Positions 36,980 through 46,891 of a stretch of 64,000 nt of DNA are shown in pieces; positions within the stretch are counted from its first letter, which is position 1, and every line of letters starts with the position of its first letter. The notes under the pieces were generated by a model. That model did no database searches, was not told the DNA's origin, and saw nothing but the letters and a program-made list of their open reading frames with translations. The stretch lies in the NCBI RefSeq assembly GCF_003390845.1, contig NZ_QMEK01000001.1, positions 372,001 through 436,000 of the forward strand, read 5' to 3'. The position numbers and the translations under genes were made by a program. This DNA is from Tropicimonas sp. IMCC34043. GTDB lineage: Bacteria > Pseudomonadota > Alphaproteobacteria > Rhodobacterales > Rhodobacteraceae.

Positions 36980-37172
36980 TGGGGACGCCTCCTTTCGGGG
37001 GATCGGGTCGATGGGAGTCTGGCGTGGCTTGCAGATGCAAATCACCGGCTTGTTTCGCAAAACGTAATATGGTCTCTAGATTTCAGGAGACAACGGGCAT
37101 CTTCCCGATGGCATCGGCCGTCGGGGTGGTCGCCCGCAGCGGCCTTGGCTGCCATAGCGAACGGGACAAGAC

Positions 37173-38069
37173 ATGCGACTTTCAACGCTCAGGAGCGGCT
37201 TTTGGGCTGCGCTGGCCGGAATTTCATTTGCCGGCACTGCTCTGGCCCAGGACGGGCTGGGCGATCTCGAGGTGCGCGGCGCGCCTGTGCCGGGGGGGAC
37301 AGGATTCCAGCCGGCGTCGACCGACATCGCGCGCGAGCTGCAGTGGCTCGACGGGATGCTGTTGTACATCATCACCGCCATTGCGCTGTTCGTGCTGGGT
37401 CTTCTGATCGTGGTGATCGTGCGCTACAATCGGCGCAGCAACCCGGAACCTGCTGGATTCACCCACAATTCGCCGCTGGAAATCGCCTGGACGATCGTGC
37501 CGATCCTGATTCTCGTGTTCATCGGCTCGTTCTCGCTGCCGGTCCTTTTCAACGAACAGACCATCCCCGAGGGCGACGTCGTCATCAAGGCGACCGGCAA
37601 CCAGTGGTACTGGAGCTATGAATATCCCGACGAGGGCATCGCTTTCGACAGCTTCATGATCGGCGCCGACGCCGGCAACAAGATGACGCCCGAGGTCGAA
37701 GCGCAGCTGGAAGCGGCGGGCTACAAGAAAGAACATTTCCTGCTGGCGACGGACAATGCCGTGGTGGTGCCGATCAACAAGATCGTTGTGGTGCAGGTCA
37801 CCGGCGCCGACGTGATCCATTCCTGGACCGTGCCTGCGTTCGGCGTGAAGCAGGACGGGGTCCCCGGCCGGCTGGCCGAATTGTGGTTCCGGGCCGAGAA
37901 GGAAGGCGTCTACTTCGGCCAGTGCTCGGAACTCTGCGGGATCGCGCACGCCTATATGCCGATCACGGTCAAGGTGGTGAGCCAGGAGGCCTATGACGCC
38001 TGGCTCGGCCGCGCCAAGGAACAATTCGCCGGCACGCCGCGCCCGTTCACGGTCGCATCGGCCGAATGA
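37173..38069 (+). CDS. ctaC: cytochrome c oxidase subunit II
   Basis: 298-aa aa3-type oxidase subunit II. Signal peptide about 1-25 (GTALAQ), two transmembrane helices (about 60-85 and 100-120), then the periplasmic cupredoxin domain with the CuA ligands in [12 protein letters not shown] and [11 protein letters not shown]. The aromatic electron-entry cluster [10 protein letters not shown] is present. Subunit I is not in the window. First gene of the assembly operon. Confidence 0.97.
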   Translation: MRLSTLRSGFWAALAGISFAGTALAQDGLGDLEVRGAPVPGGTGFQPASTDIARELQWLDGMLLYIITAIALFVLGLLIVVIVRYNRRSNPEPAGFTHNSPLEIAWTIVPILILVFIGSFSLPVLFNEQTIPEGDVVIKATGNQWYWSYEYPDEGIAFDSFMIGADAGNKMTPEVEAQLEAAGYKKEHFLLATDNAVVVPINKIVVVQVTGADVIHSWTVPAFGVKQDGVPGRLAELWFRAEKEGVYFGQCSELCGIAHAYMPITVKVVSQEAYDAWLGRAKEQFAGTPRPFTVASAE

Positions 38070-38096
38070 TACGGTCTGAAACGCGAGGTCCGCGCG

Positions 38097-39041
38097 ATGT
38101 CTGACAGCAGCCTGCACAGCCCGTCCCTCGGCCTTGCCGCCGAGCCGGAACTGAAGGACTATTTCGCCCTGCTGAAGCCGCGGGTGATGTCGCTTGTGGT
38201 GTTCACGGCGCTGGTAGGTCTGCTGGTGGCGCCCGTGCACGTGCATCCCTTCCTCGTCTTCACCTCGGTGCTGTTCATCGCCATCGGCGGCGGCGCCGCA
38301 GGAGCGCTGAACATGTGGTGGGATGCCGATATCGACGCCGTCATGCGCCGCACCCGGAACCGGCCGGTCCCGTCGGGCAAGGTCAGCCCCGGCGAGGCGC
38401 TGGGACTCGGCCTCGCACTTTCGGGGCTTTCGGTGATGATGCTGGCGCTGTCCGCAAACCTGCTGGCGGCCGGGCTGCTGGCGTTCACCATCTTCTTCTA
38501 TGTCGTCATCTACACGATGTGGCTGAAACGCTGGACGCCGCAGAACATCGTTATCGGCGGCGCCGCCGGGGCGTTTCCGCCGATGATCGGCTGGGCGGTG
38601 GCGACGGGCGGCATATCGGTCGAATCGCTGCTGATGTTCACCTTGATCTTCATCTGGACGCCGCCGCATTTCTGGTCGCTCGCGCTGTTCATGAAAAGCG
38701 ATTACGACGACGCCGGCGTGCCGATGCTGACGGTCACCCACGGCCATGACGCCACCCGCCGCCACATCCTGGCCTATTCGGTCGCGCTGGCGGCATGTTC
38801 GCTCGCACTGGCGCTGACTTCGATCGGCGGGCCGGTCTTTGTTGTCACCGCGCTGGTGATGAACGCCCGCTTTCTGCTGGGCGCGGTCCGGATCTGGCGG
38901 CGCGACACGGCGCAGGCCCAGGCCGATGCCTATGGCGTCGAAAAACGCTTCTTCAAGCTGTCGCTGTGGTACATGTTCCTCCTGTTTGGCGCGCTGCTGG
39001 CCGATGCCATGCTGCGCGGGCTTTGGGGAGGGTTCGCATGA
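38097..39041 (+). CDS. ctaB: protoheme IX farnesyltransferase (heme O synthase)
   Basis: 314-aa UbiA-family prenyltransferase with about nine membrane helices. It farnesylates heme B to heme O. Prenyl-diphosphate motifs are WWDADIDAVMRRTRNRP and KSDYDDAGVPML; YTMWLKRWTPQNIVIGGAAGA is family-specific. 27 nt after ctaC. Confidence 0.97.
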   Translation: MSDSSLHSPSLGLAAEPELKDYFALLKPRVMSLVVFTALVGLLVAPVHVHPFLVFTSVLFIAIGGGAAGALNMWWDADIDAVMRRTRNRPVPSGKVSPGEALGLGLALSGLSVMMLALSANLLAAGLLAFTIFFYVVIYTMWLKRWTPQNIVIGGAAGAFPPMIGWAVATGGISVESLLMFTLIFIWTPPHFWSLALFMKSDYDDAGVPMLTVTHGHDATRRHILAYSVALAACSLALALTSIGGPVFVVTALVMNARFLLGAVRIWRRDTAQAQADAYGVEKRFFKLSLWYMFLLFGALLADAMLRGLWGGFA

Positions 39042-39223
39042 TCCGTGCCACCCATGAACTGCACCATCGCCGCCGCGGACGGAACGCCGGCATCGGGCTG
39101 CTGCTGTTTGGATTCGTGGCGATCGTCTTCGGCATGACCATCGTCAAGGTCGGCAAGGGCCAGGACGTGCTGGGGACCGGCATGGTTTCGGCCCCCGCAC
39201 CGGCGACGGGGACGGGCGGATGA
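39038..39223 (+). CDS. 61-aa single-pass oxidase assembly-associated protein
   Basis: Short protein with a basic N-terminus (HELHHRRRGRNAG) and one transmembrane helix (about 17-36, LLLFGFVAIVFGMTIVKVG). It sits between ctaB and ctaG with 4-nt ATGA overlaps at both ends, so it is certainly translated with them. Small proteins of this kind at this position (CoxF-like) are seen in other Rhodobacteraceae; function unproven. Confidence 0.85.
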   Translation: MIRATHELHHRRRGRNAGIGLLLFGFVAIVFGMTIVKVGKGQDVLGTGMVSAPAPATGTGG

Positions 39224-39789
39224 TCTTTCGCCGTCTCACCGGACCCAACCGTACGCTTGCCCAGACCGTCACCGTGGTTCTGGTCATGGGCGCGCTCGCC
39301 TGGGCGGCCGTGCCGGCCTACAATATGTTCTGCAAGGTCACCGGCTATGGCGGCACCACCAGGACCGCCGATGCCGGCTCGGACGTGATCCTCGATCGGA
39401 CCATCAAGGTCCGCTTTGACGGCAGCCTCGAACGCGGTATGCCGTGGCAATTCCATCCCGTTCAGCGCGAGATGGAACTGCGGATCGGCGAGACCGGCCT
39501 TGCCTTCTACGAGGCGCATAATCCGACCGACCGTGCCGTCGCCGGGCAGGCGAGCTATAACGTCTCGCCTTTCGAGGCCGGCAGCTTTTTCACCAAGATC
39601 GACTGTTTCTGCTTTACCGAACAGGTCCTGCAGCCGGGCGAGACCGTGCAGATGCCGGTCAGCTTCTACGTCGACCCCGAGATTGTCGCCGATCGCGATG
39701 CGAAATCGGTGACCCACATCACGCTTTCCTACACTTTCCACGAGATCGCCCTGCCGGAAGAGCAGGCGGCGCTGCATATTGCAGACTAG
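39220..39789 (+). CDS. ctaG: cytochrome c oxidase assembly protein CtaG/Cox11
   Basis: 189-aa copper chaperone for the CuB site. One N-terminal transmembrane helix (about 14-34), [13 protein letters not shown] with the first conserved Cys, and the copper-binding CFCFTEQ motif near residue 127. The rest is the Cox11 immunoglobulin-like domain. Confidence 0.96.
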   Translation: MIFRRLTGPNRTLAQTVTVVLVMGALAWAAVPAYNMFCKVTGYGGTTRTADAGSDVILDRTIKVRFDGSLERGMPWQFHPVQREMELRIGETGLAFYEAHNPTDRAVAGQASYNVSPFEAGSFFTKIDCFCFTEQVLQPGETVQMPVSFYVDPEIVADRDAKSVTHITLSYTFHEIALPEEQAALHIAD

Positions 39790-39811
39790 TCCAGGCGCGA
39801 GGGACCAGAAC

Positions 39812-40615
39812 ATGGCACACGAAAAGAACCACGATTATCACATCCTGCATCCCTCGATCTGGCCCTTCATGGGGGCTGTCGGGGCCGTGATCATGCTCTC
39901 GGGGGCGGTCGCATGGATGCACGACGGCCCGCCCTTCATCTTTATCGCCGGGCTGCTGGTGGTGCTCTACACCATGTATTCCTGGTGGTCCGAGACCGTC
40001 ACCGAGAACCAGATCGGCGATCACACCCCGGTGGTGATGATCGGCCTGCGCTATGGCTTCATCCTCTTCATCATGTCCGAGGTGATGTTCTTCGTCGCCT
40101 GGTTCTGGGCCTTCTTCAAGAGTGCGCTCTATCCGATGGGGCCCGACTATCCGGCTGTCGACGGCGTCTGGCCGCCTGCGGGCATCGTCACCTTCGACCC
40201 CTGGCACCTGCCGCTGATCAACACCATGATCCTGCTTTGCTCGGGGGCTGCGGCGACCTGGGCGCACCACGCGCTGGTGCACGAGAACAACCGCAAGGAC
40301 ATGGCGACCGGACTGTTGCTGGCCTGCGCGCTCGGCCTGCTGTTCACCTTCTTCCAGGCCTATGAATACAGCCACGCCGCCTTCGGCTTCGCCGGAAACA
40401 TCTATGGCGCGACCTTCTTCATGGCGACCGGGTTCCACGGTGCCCATGTCATCATCGGCACGATCTTCCTGTTCATCTGCTACATGCGGCTCCGGGCCGG
40501 TCACTTCACGCCGGATAATCACGTCGGGTTCGAGATGGCGGCCTGGTACTGGCACTTCGTCGATGTGGTCTGGCTGTTCCTGTTCTTTGCAATTTACATC
40601 TGGGGCGGCGCCTGA
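39812..40615 (+). CDS. ctaE: cytochrome c oxidase subunit III
   Basis: 267-aa seven-helix subunit III. Family marks: [44 protein letters not shown] and the C-terminal [14 protein letters not shown]. The ATG at 39812 has GAGGGA upstream; an earlier in-frame ATG inside ctaG is rejected. Confidence 0.97.
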   Translation: MAHEKNHDYHILHPSIWPFMGAVGAVIMLSGAVAWMHDGPPFIFIAGLLVVLYTMYSWWSETVTENQIGDHTPVVMIGLRYGFILFIMSEVMFFVAWFWAFFKSALYPMGPDYPAVDGVWPPAGIVTFDPWHLPLINTMILLCSGAAATWAHHALVHENNRKDMATGLLLACALGLLFTFFQAYEYSHAAFGFAGNIYGATFFMATGFHGAHVIIGTIFLFICYMRLRAGHFTPDNHVGFEMAAWYWHFVDVVWLFLFFAIYIWGGA

Positions 40616-40663
40616 CGGCATCGTCCCGGTGCCCGGAAATGGGGCGTCGGACCAAAGTACAGG

Positions 40664-40690
40664 ATGGGGCGCGGGCCGACCGCGCCCCAT
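40664..40690. other. strong hairpin between ctaE and surf1
   Basis: ATGGGGCGCGG (40664-40674) and CCGCGCCCCAT (40680-40690) form a perfect 11-bp stem with a GCCGA loop. There is no T run on either side. It may stabilise the upstream message or partly attenuate into surf1. Confidence 0.6.
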
Positions 40691-40742
40691 TGCATTGCGC
40701 GACGTGCCGCCCGAAAACGGCCACATCGCAGGAGGCTCCGAC

Positions 40743-41417
40743 ATGCGCCGATACATCTTTCCGCTTCTCGTCGGCCTCTTCGGTGCCGCGGCCCTGATCG
40801 CTCTCGGGGTCTGGCAGCTGCAGCGGCTCGACTGGAAACGCGGCATCCTCGCCGAGATCGAGGGCCGCATCGTGGCCGATCCGGTGGCGCTGCCAAGCCA
40901 TCCCGATCCGGCCGCCGACCGCTATCTGCCGGTCGAGGTGACAGGCGAGACCGGCCCGCGCGAACTCGACGTGCTGGTCTCGACCCATGACGTCGGTGCG
41001 GCTTTCCGGATCGTCACCGCCTTCACGCTCGACGACGGCCGCCGCATCCTGCTCGACGAAGGCATCGTGCCCGCCGAGGCCAAGGATGCCCCGCGCCCGC
41101 CGGCGCATCTGACGGTCATCGGCAACCTCCACTGGCCCGACGAGCATGACAGCTTCACCCCCGACAACGACACCGCGGCAAACTACTGGTATGCCCGCGA
41201 CGTCGACACCATGGCGGCAGAACTTGGCACCGAACCCGTGCTCGTCGTGGCCCGCCAGATCATCGGCCCGGACGTCGGCGTCACACCGCTACCAGTCGAT
41301 ACCGCGGGCATCCCCAACAACCACCTCGGCTATGCGATCCAGTGGTTCGGGATGGCCGCGGTCTGGCTGGGGATGACAGCGCTGCTGCTTCGTCGTATGG
41401 CTCGCCCGAACCCCTAA
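40743..41417 (+). CDS. surf1: SURF1 family cytochrome oxidase assembly protein
   Basis: 224-aa membrane protein with two terminal transmembrane helices (about 5-22 and 200-217) around a periplasmic domain, which delivers heme A to subunit I. The typical GVWQLQRLDWKRGILAEIE and the C-terminal NNHLGYAIQWFGMA are present. AGGAGG lies 7 nt before the ATG. Confidence 0.95.
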   Translation: MRRYIFPLLVGLFGAAALIALGVWQLQRLDWKRGILAEIEGRIVADPVALPSHPDPAADRYLPVEVTGETGPRELDVLVSTHDVGAAFRIVTAFTLDDGRRILLDEGIVPAEAKDAPRPPAHLTVIGNLHWPDEHDSFTPDNDTAANYWYARDVDTMAAELGTEPVLVVARQIIGPDVGVTPLPVDTAGIPNNHLGYAIQWFGMAAVWLGMTALLLRRMARPNP

Positions 41418-41431
41418 CCCGAAGCCCCAGG

Positions 41432-41470
41432 GCTTCTTCTTGGTCAAAATACCTCCGCCGGAGGCTCCCG
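41432..41470 (-). repeat. dispersed intergenic repeat, copy 4
   Basis: Minus strand reads CGGGAGCCTCCGGCGGAGGT then ATTTTGACCAAGAAGAAGC. The GGGAGCCTCCGGCGG block is identical to copy 3 and the AAGAAGAAGC end is related to all copies. Between surf1 and thrC. Confidence 0.55.
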
Positions 41471-41525
41471 AACCCGCAGCCCGCAAACGGCCGGGCAGGG
41501 AGCGTCCAGAACCTCAGGATGACCC

Positions 41526-42914
41526 ATGCACTACGTCTCGACCCGCGGCCAGGCTCCGATTCTCACCTTTGAAGAGGCGATGCTGACCGGGCTTGCCCGT
41601 GACGGCGGGCTCTATGTCCCCGAAACCATCCCGACCCTGACATCTGACGAGATCGCGGCCCTCGCCGGGCTTCCCTATGAGGAAATCGCGATCCGCGTCA
41701 TGCGCCCCTTCCTTGGCGAAAGCTTTACCGAGGATGAATTCGCCGGGGCCGTCGAGCGCGCCTATGCAGGGTTCGGCCATGCCGCGCGGGCCCCGCTGGT
41801 GCAGCTCGACGCCAATCACTTCCTGCTCGAACTGTTCCACGGCCCGACGCTCGCGTTCAAGGACTTCGCCATGCAGCTGATCGGCCAGCTGTTTCAGGTC
41901 GCGCTGGCGCGGCGCGGCGAGCGGGTGACAATCGTTGGCGCGACCTCGGGCGATACCGGCTCGGCGGCGATCGAGGCGTTCCGCGGCCTCGAGGCGGTCG
42001 ACGTCTTCATCCTGTTCCCCGAGGGGCGGGTCTCGGAGGTGCAACGCCGCCAGATGACGACGCCGACCGAATCGAACGTCCACGCATTGGCGGTTGCCGG
42101 CGATTTCGACGATTGCCAGGCCCGGGTGAAGGACATGTTCAACGACTTTCCCTTCCGCGATGCGGTGCGGTTGGCCGGTGTCAACTCGATCAACTGGGCC
42201 AGGGTGCTGGCGCAGGTCGTTTATTACTTCTCGGCCGCAACGGCGCTTGGCGCGCCGTACCGTCCGGTCTCGTTCACCGTGCCGACCGGCAATTTCGGCG
42301 ATATCTTCGCAGGCTATGTTGCCCGCCGGATGGGCCTGCCGATCGAACGGCTGGTTGTCGCGACCAACCAGAACGACATCCTGCACCGCGCGCTCAGCTG
42401 TGGCGACTATGTCACCTCGGCCGTCGCGCCCTCGATCAGCCCCTCGATGGACATCCAGGTCAGTTCCAACTTCGAACGGGTCCTGTTCGATGCCTATGGC
42501 CGCGACGGCAAGGCCGTGGCGCAGGTGATGGAGGAGTTGAAGCTTTCGGGCGGCTTTCACATCTCGCAGGGCGCGCTGCAGGTCCTGCAGGAAACTTTTG
42601 CCTCGGGCCGCGCCTCCGAGGCCGAGACCGCGGCCGCTATCGCAAGCATCTATGCCCGAACCGGACAGATCCTCTGCCCGCACGGCGCGGTTGGCGCCCA
42701 TGTCGCCCAGTCCTATCTCGGGGCAACGCCGATGATCACGCTTGCGACCGCGCACCCGGCAAAGTTCCCCGATGCGGTCGAGGCGGCGATCGGTATCCGC
42801 CCCCCCCTTCCAAATCGCATGGCGGACCTGTATGAGCGTCCGGAGCGAGTGACATCGGTCGCCAACGACTTGACCGTCCTCGAAGATCTTGTACGCGAAA
42901 GGCGTGGCTTTTGA
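41526..42914 (+). CDS. thrC: threonine synthase
   Basis: 462-aa PLP enzyme converting O-phosphohomoserine to threonine. Start MHYVSTRGQAP is standard for proteobacterial ThrC; the PLP lysine is in TLAFKDFAMQ and GATSGDTGSAA binds the cofactor phosphate. Its TGA overlaps the TTG start of the next gene. Confidence 0.97.
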   Translation: MHYVSTRGQAPILTFEEAMLTGLARDGGLYVPETIPTLTSDEIAALAGLPYEEIAIRVMRPFLGESFTEDEFAGAVERAYAGFGHAARAPLVQLDANHFLLELFHGPTLAFKDFAMQLIGQLFQVALARRGERVTIVGATSGDTGSAAIEAFRGLEAVDVFILFPEGRVSEVQRRQMTTPTESNVHALAVAGDFDDCQARVKDMFNDFPFRDAVRLAGVNSINWARVLAQVVYYFSAATALGAPYRPVSFTVPTGNFGDIFAGYVARRMGLPIERLVVATNQNDILHRALSCGDYVTSAVAPSISPSMDIQVSSNFERVLFDAYGRDGKAVAQVMEELKLSGGFHISQGALQVLQETFASGRASEAETAAAIASIYARTGQILCPHGAVGAHVAQSYLGATPMITLATAHPAKFPDAVEAAIGIRPPLPNRMADLYERPERVTSVANDLTVLEDLVRERRGF

Positions 42915-44173
42915 GCGTCAGACTTGACAGATTGCCGAACGGCCTCCGTATCGTCACCGAGACGATCCCGGGGCTTGAGAGTGCCGCAGTAGGCCTTTGG
43001 GTCAACGCCGGCGGCCGGCACGAGCGGGCGGATCAGAACGGGATCGCCCATTTCCTCGAACACATGGCCTTCAAGGGCACGGCACGGCGCAGTGCGCTGC
43101 AGATTGCCGAAGAGATCGAGGATGTGGGCGGCTATATCAACGCCTATACCTCGCGCGAGACCACGGCCTATTACGCGCGCGTGCTGAAGGACGACGTGCC
43201 GCTCGCGCTCGACGTGGTGGCGGACATCGTGCTGAACCCGGTGTTCGACGACAGCGAGATCGAGGTCGAGCGCGGGGTGATCCTGCAGGAGATCGGGCAG
43301 GCGATGGACACGCCCGACGACATCATCTTCGACTGGCTGCAGGAGGCCGCCTATCCGGGGCAGGCGCTGGGACGCACGATCCTTGGCCCTACCGAGCGGG
43401 TCAGCGGCTTTGCCCGCAAGGACCTGTCGCGCTTCGTGTCGGATCACTACGGGCCGCGGCAGATGGTGCTGTCGGCCGCGGGGGCGGTCGATCACGACGC
43501 AATCATGGCCTTGGCCGAAAAGCTGCTCGGGCATCTGCCGGTCAGCAATCTGTCGACCCATGATGTCGCGATCTTCACCGGTGGCGAGCGGTGCGAAACC
43601 CGCCAGCTTGAACAGGTGCATTTCGCGCTGGCGCTCGAAAGCTCCAGCTACAGCGCGCCCGACGTCTATACCGCGCAGATCTATTCGACGCTGATGGGCG
43701 GCGGCATGTCCTCGCGGCTGTTCCAGGAAGTGCGCGAGAAACGCGGGCTTTGCTATTCGATCTTCGCCCAGGCGGGCGCCTATACCGACACCGGCATGAT
43801 GACCTTCTACGCCGGCACCTCGGCGCGGGACATCGGCCAGCTTTCCGAACTCGTTGTCGACGAACTGCGCCGGGCGGCCGACGATGTGACCGAGATCGAG
43901 GTGAACCGGGCGCGCGCGCAGATGAAGGCCGGGCTGCTGATGGGGCTGGAAAGCCCGACCAGCCGGGCCGAGCGGCTGGCGCGTCTGGTGGCGATCTGGG
44001 ACCGGGTGCCGCCGCTGGCAGAAACCGTGGCGCGGATCGAGGCGGTCAGCCGCGATGACGTTGCGGGCTTTGCCCGACGGTTGAACCGGTCCGGGCGCAC
44101 GGCGCTGGCCCTTTACGGGCCTGCCGACGGGGCCCCCGGGGTACGGGAATTGCAGGAGAGGCTTGCCGCCTGA
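42911..44173 (+). CDS. M16 family zinc metallopeptidase (processing-peptidase-like)
   Basis: 420-aa pitrilysin-type peptidase with the inverted zinc motif HFLEH (in AHFLEHMAFKGT) and the distal Glu in EVERGVILQEI. Related to mitochondrial processing peptidase beta and bacterial PqqL-like proteases. The start is TTG at 42911, overlapping the thrC stop as TTGA; this gives the family N-terminus (RLDRLPNGLRIVTE). Coupled to thrC and to the following acetyltransferase. Confidence 0.94.
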   Translation: MSVRLDRLPNGLRIVTETIPGLESAAVGLWVNAGGRHERADQNGIAHFLEHMAFKGTARRSALQIAEEIEDVGGYINAYTSRETTAYYARVLKDDVPLALDVVADIVLNPVFDDSEIEVERGVILQEIGQAMDTPDDIIFDWLQEAAYPGQALGRTILGPTERVSGFARKDLSRFVSDHYGPRQMVLSAAGAVDHDAIMALAEKLLGHLPVSNLSTHDVAIFTGGERCETRQLEQVHFALALESSSYSAPDVYTAQIYSTLMGGGMSSRLFQEVREKRGLCYSIFAQAGAYTDTGMMTFYAGTSARDIGQLSELVVDELRRAADDVTEIEVNRARAQMKAGLLMGLESPTSRAERLARLVAIWDRVPPLAETVARIEAVSRDDVAGFARRLNRSGRTALALYGPADGAPGVRELQERLAA

Positions 44174-44763
44174 TGCGCCTCGGCCGGCGAAAGGTTCGGA
44201 TCGTCACCGAACGCATGATCCTGCGTCCGCCGATGCACGTCGATTTTCGCGCCTGGAGCAGCCTGCGGACGGATTCGCGCGAGTTCCTTGAGAAGTGGGA
44301 GCCGCTCTGGGCGTCCGATCACCTGAGCCGCAAGGCCTTTACCAACCGGGTCTACTGGGCTCAGCGGGCGCTGAGTTCGGGCACGGCGGTACCGCTGTTC
44401 CTGATCCGGGCCGAGGACGAGGCGCTGGTCGGCGCGATCACGCTCGACAATATCCGCCGCGGACCGGCGCAGGCGGGAACCTTCGGCTATTGGGTCGGCG
44501 CGCCGTTTGCCCGCCAGGGCTATATGCGCGAGGCGATCACGGCGCTGACCCACCACGCCTTCGAGGCGCTGGATCTGAGCCGGATCGAGGCCGCCTGCCT
44601 GCCCGAAAATGCCGCCTCGCGCGGCGTTCTGGAGCGCTGCGGCTTCAAGTACGAAGGCGTCGCCCAAAGCTATCTGCAGATTGCCGGACGCTGGCGCAAC
44701 CATGTGCTCTATTCCAACCTTCGCGCCGACCGGCGCGGGCGCACGGGCGTCGGGCAGGCCTGA
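44173..44763 (+). CDS. GNAT N-acetyltransferase, RimJ-like
   Basis: 196-aa acetyltransferase of the RimJ/RimL type: ERMILRPP start, GYWVGAPFARQGYMREAI acetyl-CoA loop, and RIEAACLPENAASRGVLERCGF. Likely acetylates a ribosomal-protein N-terminus or a small molecule. The ATG overlaps the M16 stop (TGATG). Same downstream partner is common in this order. Confidence 0.92.
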   Translation: MRLGRRKVRIVTERMILRPPMHVDFRAWSSLRTDSREFLEKWEPLWASDHLSRKAFTNRVYWAQRALSSGTAVPLFLIRAEDEALVGAITLDNIRRGPAQAGTFGYWVGAPFARQGYMREAITALTHHAFEALDLSRIEAACLPENAASRGVLERCGFKYEGVAQSYLQIAGRWRNHVLYSNLRADRRGRTGVGQA

Positions 44764-45000
44764 GCCCGCAATTCGGACTCTCCCACGTCACGTTGAGCCA
44801 CAGTGATCCGGGGCAAGGGGGGGCTGCGCGCGGCGCCTCGAGCGTCAGGATTATTCCAATAAAGACACCCGCGGCCACCATGGCCTGATCGCGATCTGAC
44901 GAAAATGTCATATCTCGCGGCTGCGCGGTCGTGGAATGATGCTATCATGCCGCAGCAATCCGCCCTGCAATACCCGTCGATCCGCCCCGGAGTGTCGCCC

Positions 45001-45837
45001 GTGCCGTTCCTGCTCGCCCTTGTCCTGCTCCTCGCCTCGGCGCTTGCCGGTGCGGCGCAGGATCGCCGTCCCTCGCATTGCATCGCGATGGTGCAGGATG
45101 TTCCGGGGCTCGAGGTGATCTGGCGCGCCGGGTTCCGCGATCCGGTGCCGGACGAGACCGTGCGGCTGAGCTATATCGACCATTCGATGTATCTGATCCA
45201 GACCGCGGGCGGGCTGAACGTGGTCACGGACTACAACGGCTTCATCGGACCCGAACCGCTGATCCCCGACGTGGTGACGATGAACCACGCCCATTCCTCG
45301 CATTGGAGCCCGGCGCCCGACCCGGCAATCGCGCATGTTCTGCAGGGCTGGGGCGATTTCGGCGAGGCGGTCGAACACAACCTCGATCTGGGCGAAATGC
45401 TGATCCGCAACGTGACCTCCGATATCCGCTCGGCCTGGGGCGCGGGGGTGGAACCCAACGGCAATTCGATCTTCATCTTCGAGGTGGCGGGGCTCTGCAT
45501 CGGCCATCTGGGGCATCTGCACCAGGAACCGTCGCCCGAGCAATACGCCGCCATCGGGCGGCTCGATGTGGTGATGGCGCCGGTCGATGGCGGGCTGACG
45601 CTGCCCTTGCCGGCGATGATCCGGGTGTTGAAGCGGTTGCGCGCCTCGGTGGTGTTGCCGATGCACTATTTCTCGAACAACTCGCTGACGGTCTTTCTGG
45701 ATGGAATGGAAGCCGAGTTCCTGATCGACCGGCGGCCCGAACGGGCACTGGAGGTGTCGCTGCGCAGCTTGCCATCCGAGCCAACGGTCGTCGTGCTGAC
45801 GCCGCGGCTGCTGGGGTTCAACGACGAGGATCTGTGA
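45001..45837 (+). CDS. exported metallo-beta-lactamase-fold hydrolase, UlaG-like
   Basis: About 278-aa MBL-fold protein. Hydrophobic signal segment at the N-terminus (LLALVLLLASALAGAAQD). Putative metal ligands: HAHSSH (about 97-102), GHLGHLH, APVDGG and PMHYF. GTG at 45001 has GGAG at 8 nt and places the signal peptide at the start; ATG codons at 44947 and 44905 are possible alternatives. The first of two tandem paralogues. Substrate unknown. Confidence 0.8.
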   Translation: MPFLLALVLLLASALAGAAQDRRPSHCIAMVQDVPGLEVIWRAGFRDPVPDETVRLSYIDHSMYLIQTAGGLNVVTDYNGFIGPEPLIPDVVTMNHAHSSHWSPAPDPAIAHVLQGWGDFGEAVEHNLDLGEMLIRNVTSDIRSAWGAGVEPNGNSIFIFEVAGLCIGHLGHLHQEPSPEQYAAIGRLDVVMAPVDGGLTLPLPAMIRVLKRLRASVVLPMHYFSNNSLTVFLDGMEAEFLIDRRPERALEVSLRSLPSEPTVVVLTPRLLGFNDEDL

Positions 45838-46002
45838 GCGCCCGGGAGGATCATTGCCGCGGCAGGTGACGCGCCCGGTGTCGGAACCCGGCAGCATCTT
45901 CCCGACAGGCAGCACCGGCGGTTCGTGCTGCTGCTCCGGGCCCTATTGCGCGACGACTGCTGCCGGTAGGGGGCACGTCGAATTTGTCCGGGGGGCAATG
46001 GA

Positions 46003-46872
46003 ATGAGATGGCTGCTTGCAGCATGCATGATCCTGACCCTGCCGGGCGTGGCCTTGGCAAAGGATCGCCAGTCGAGCCGTTGCGTCACGCGGGGCGCCGA
46101 AATCTCGTCCCTCGGCGCGGCCCTTTTTGCGCAGTTTCGGTCGGTCCAGCGCGACGCCGGGGTGTGGCTGAGCTATGTCGGGCAATCGACCTATCGGATC
46201 GAAACCGCCGACGGTGTGAGTGTCTTGACCGATTTCGATGCCGGCACCGGCACCGGCACGGTGGCCCCTGACGTGGTGACAATCGACCGCTCCGCCGCCT
46301 CGAACTGGAGCGCCGTCGGAGAGCGCGAGGCCCCCTTTGTGCTGAAGGGCGGGGCCGATGCCGGAGGGGCGGCGGGGAGCCACCTGGTCCTTGGCGATAT
46401 TCGTATCCGCAATGTGCCGACCTCCGCCACGCCATCGGGGGACACGGGGCCGGACGGCTCGTCGGTCTTCATCTTCGAGGTCGGGGGCCTCTGCATCGGC
46501 CATCTCGGCCGGCTGCAACGCAAGCTCGCGGAGGAGGAGCTTGTTGCGATCGGCCGGCTCGACGTGGTGATGGTGCAGGGCGATGCCAGCCTGCTGCCTC
46601 CGCGCGAGGAGATGATCGATCTGCTGTCGGAGGTCCGCGCCCTGCTGATCCTGCCGATGCATTATGCCCCGGATGGCTCGCCCGACGACTTCCTGACGGC
46701 GATGGATGGCGCACTTCCGGTCGTGCGGCGGGAAGAAGGCGCCATCGAGGTCTCGCTGCGGACTTTGCCCGGGGTGCCGACGATCATGGTGCTGGAGCCG
46801 CGCGGTGCGACGCCCGGTGACGACGACGCGGGAACAGGGGGTGACTTGCCCCTGCCGTTGCTCCGTGATTGA
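46003..46872 (+). CDS. MBL-fold paralogue lacking the HxHxxH metal motif
   Basis: 289-aa exported relative of the preceding gene product. Signal peptide about 1-19 (LPGVALAK). The alignment runs throughout (LSYVGQSTYRIETADG, PDVVTIDR, SSVFIFEVGGLCIGHLG, GRLDVVM, LPMHYA), but the position of HAHSSH is RSAASN, so the three N-terminal metal ligands are absent, and GHLGHLH became GHLGRLQ. Most likely catalytically inactive in the usual sense, perhaps a binding or regulatory partner of its neighbour. Confidence 0.8.
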   Translation: MRWLLAACMILTLPGVALAKDRQSSRCVTRGAEISSLGAALFAQFRSVQRDAGVWLSYVGQSTYRIETADGVSVLTDFDAGTGTGTVAPDVVTIDRSAASNWSAVGEREAPFVLKGGADAGGAAGSHLVLGDIRIRNVPTSATPSGDTGPDGSSVFIFEVGGLCIGHLGRLQRKLAEEELVAIGRLDVVMVQGDASLLPPREEMIDLLSEVRALLILPMHYAPDGSPDDFLTAMDGALPVVRREEGAIEVSLRTLPGVPTIMVLEPRGATPGDDDAGTGGDLPLPLLRD

Positions 46873-46891
46873 TCGGGGCATGAGGTGCCCC

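Noticed and set aside
40616-40742. Possible small gene (DUF983-like) between ctaE and surf1
   Set aside because: This spot carries such a gene in some relatives, but here the only frame is a short basic ORF without zinc-knuckle or membrane segment; the hairpin fills the gap.
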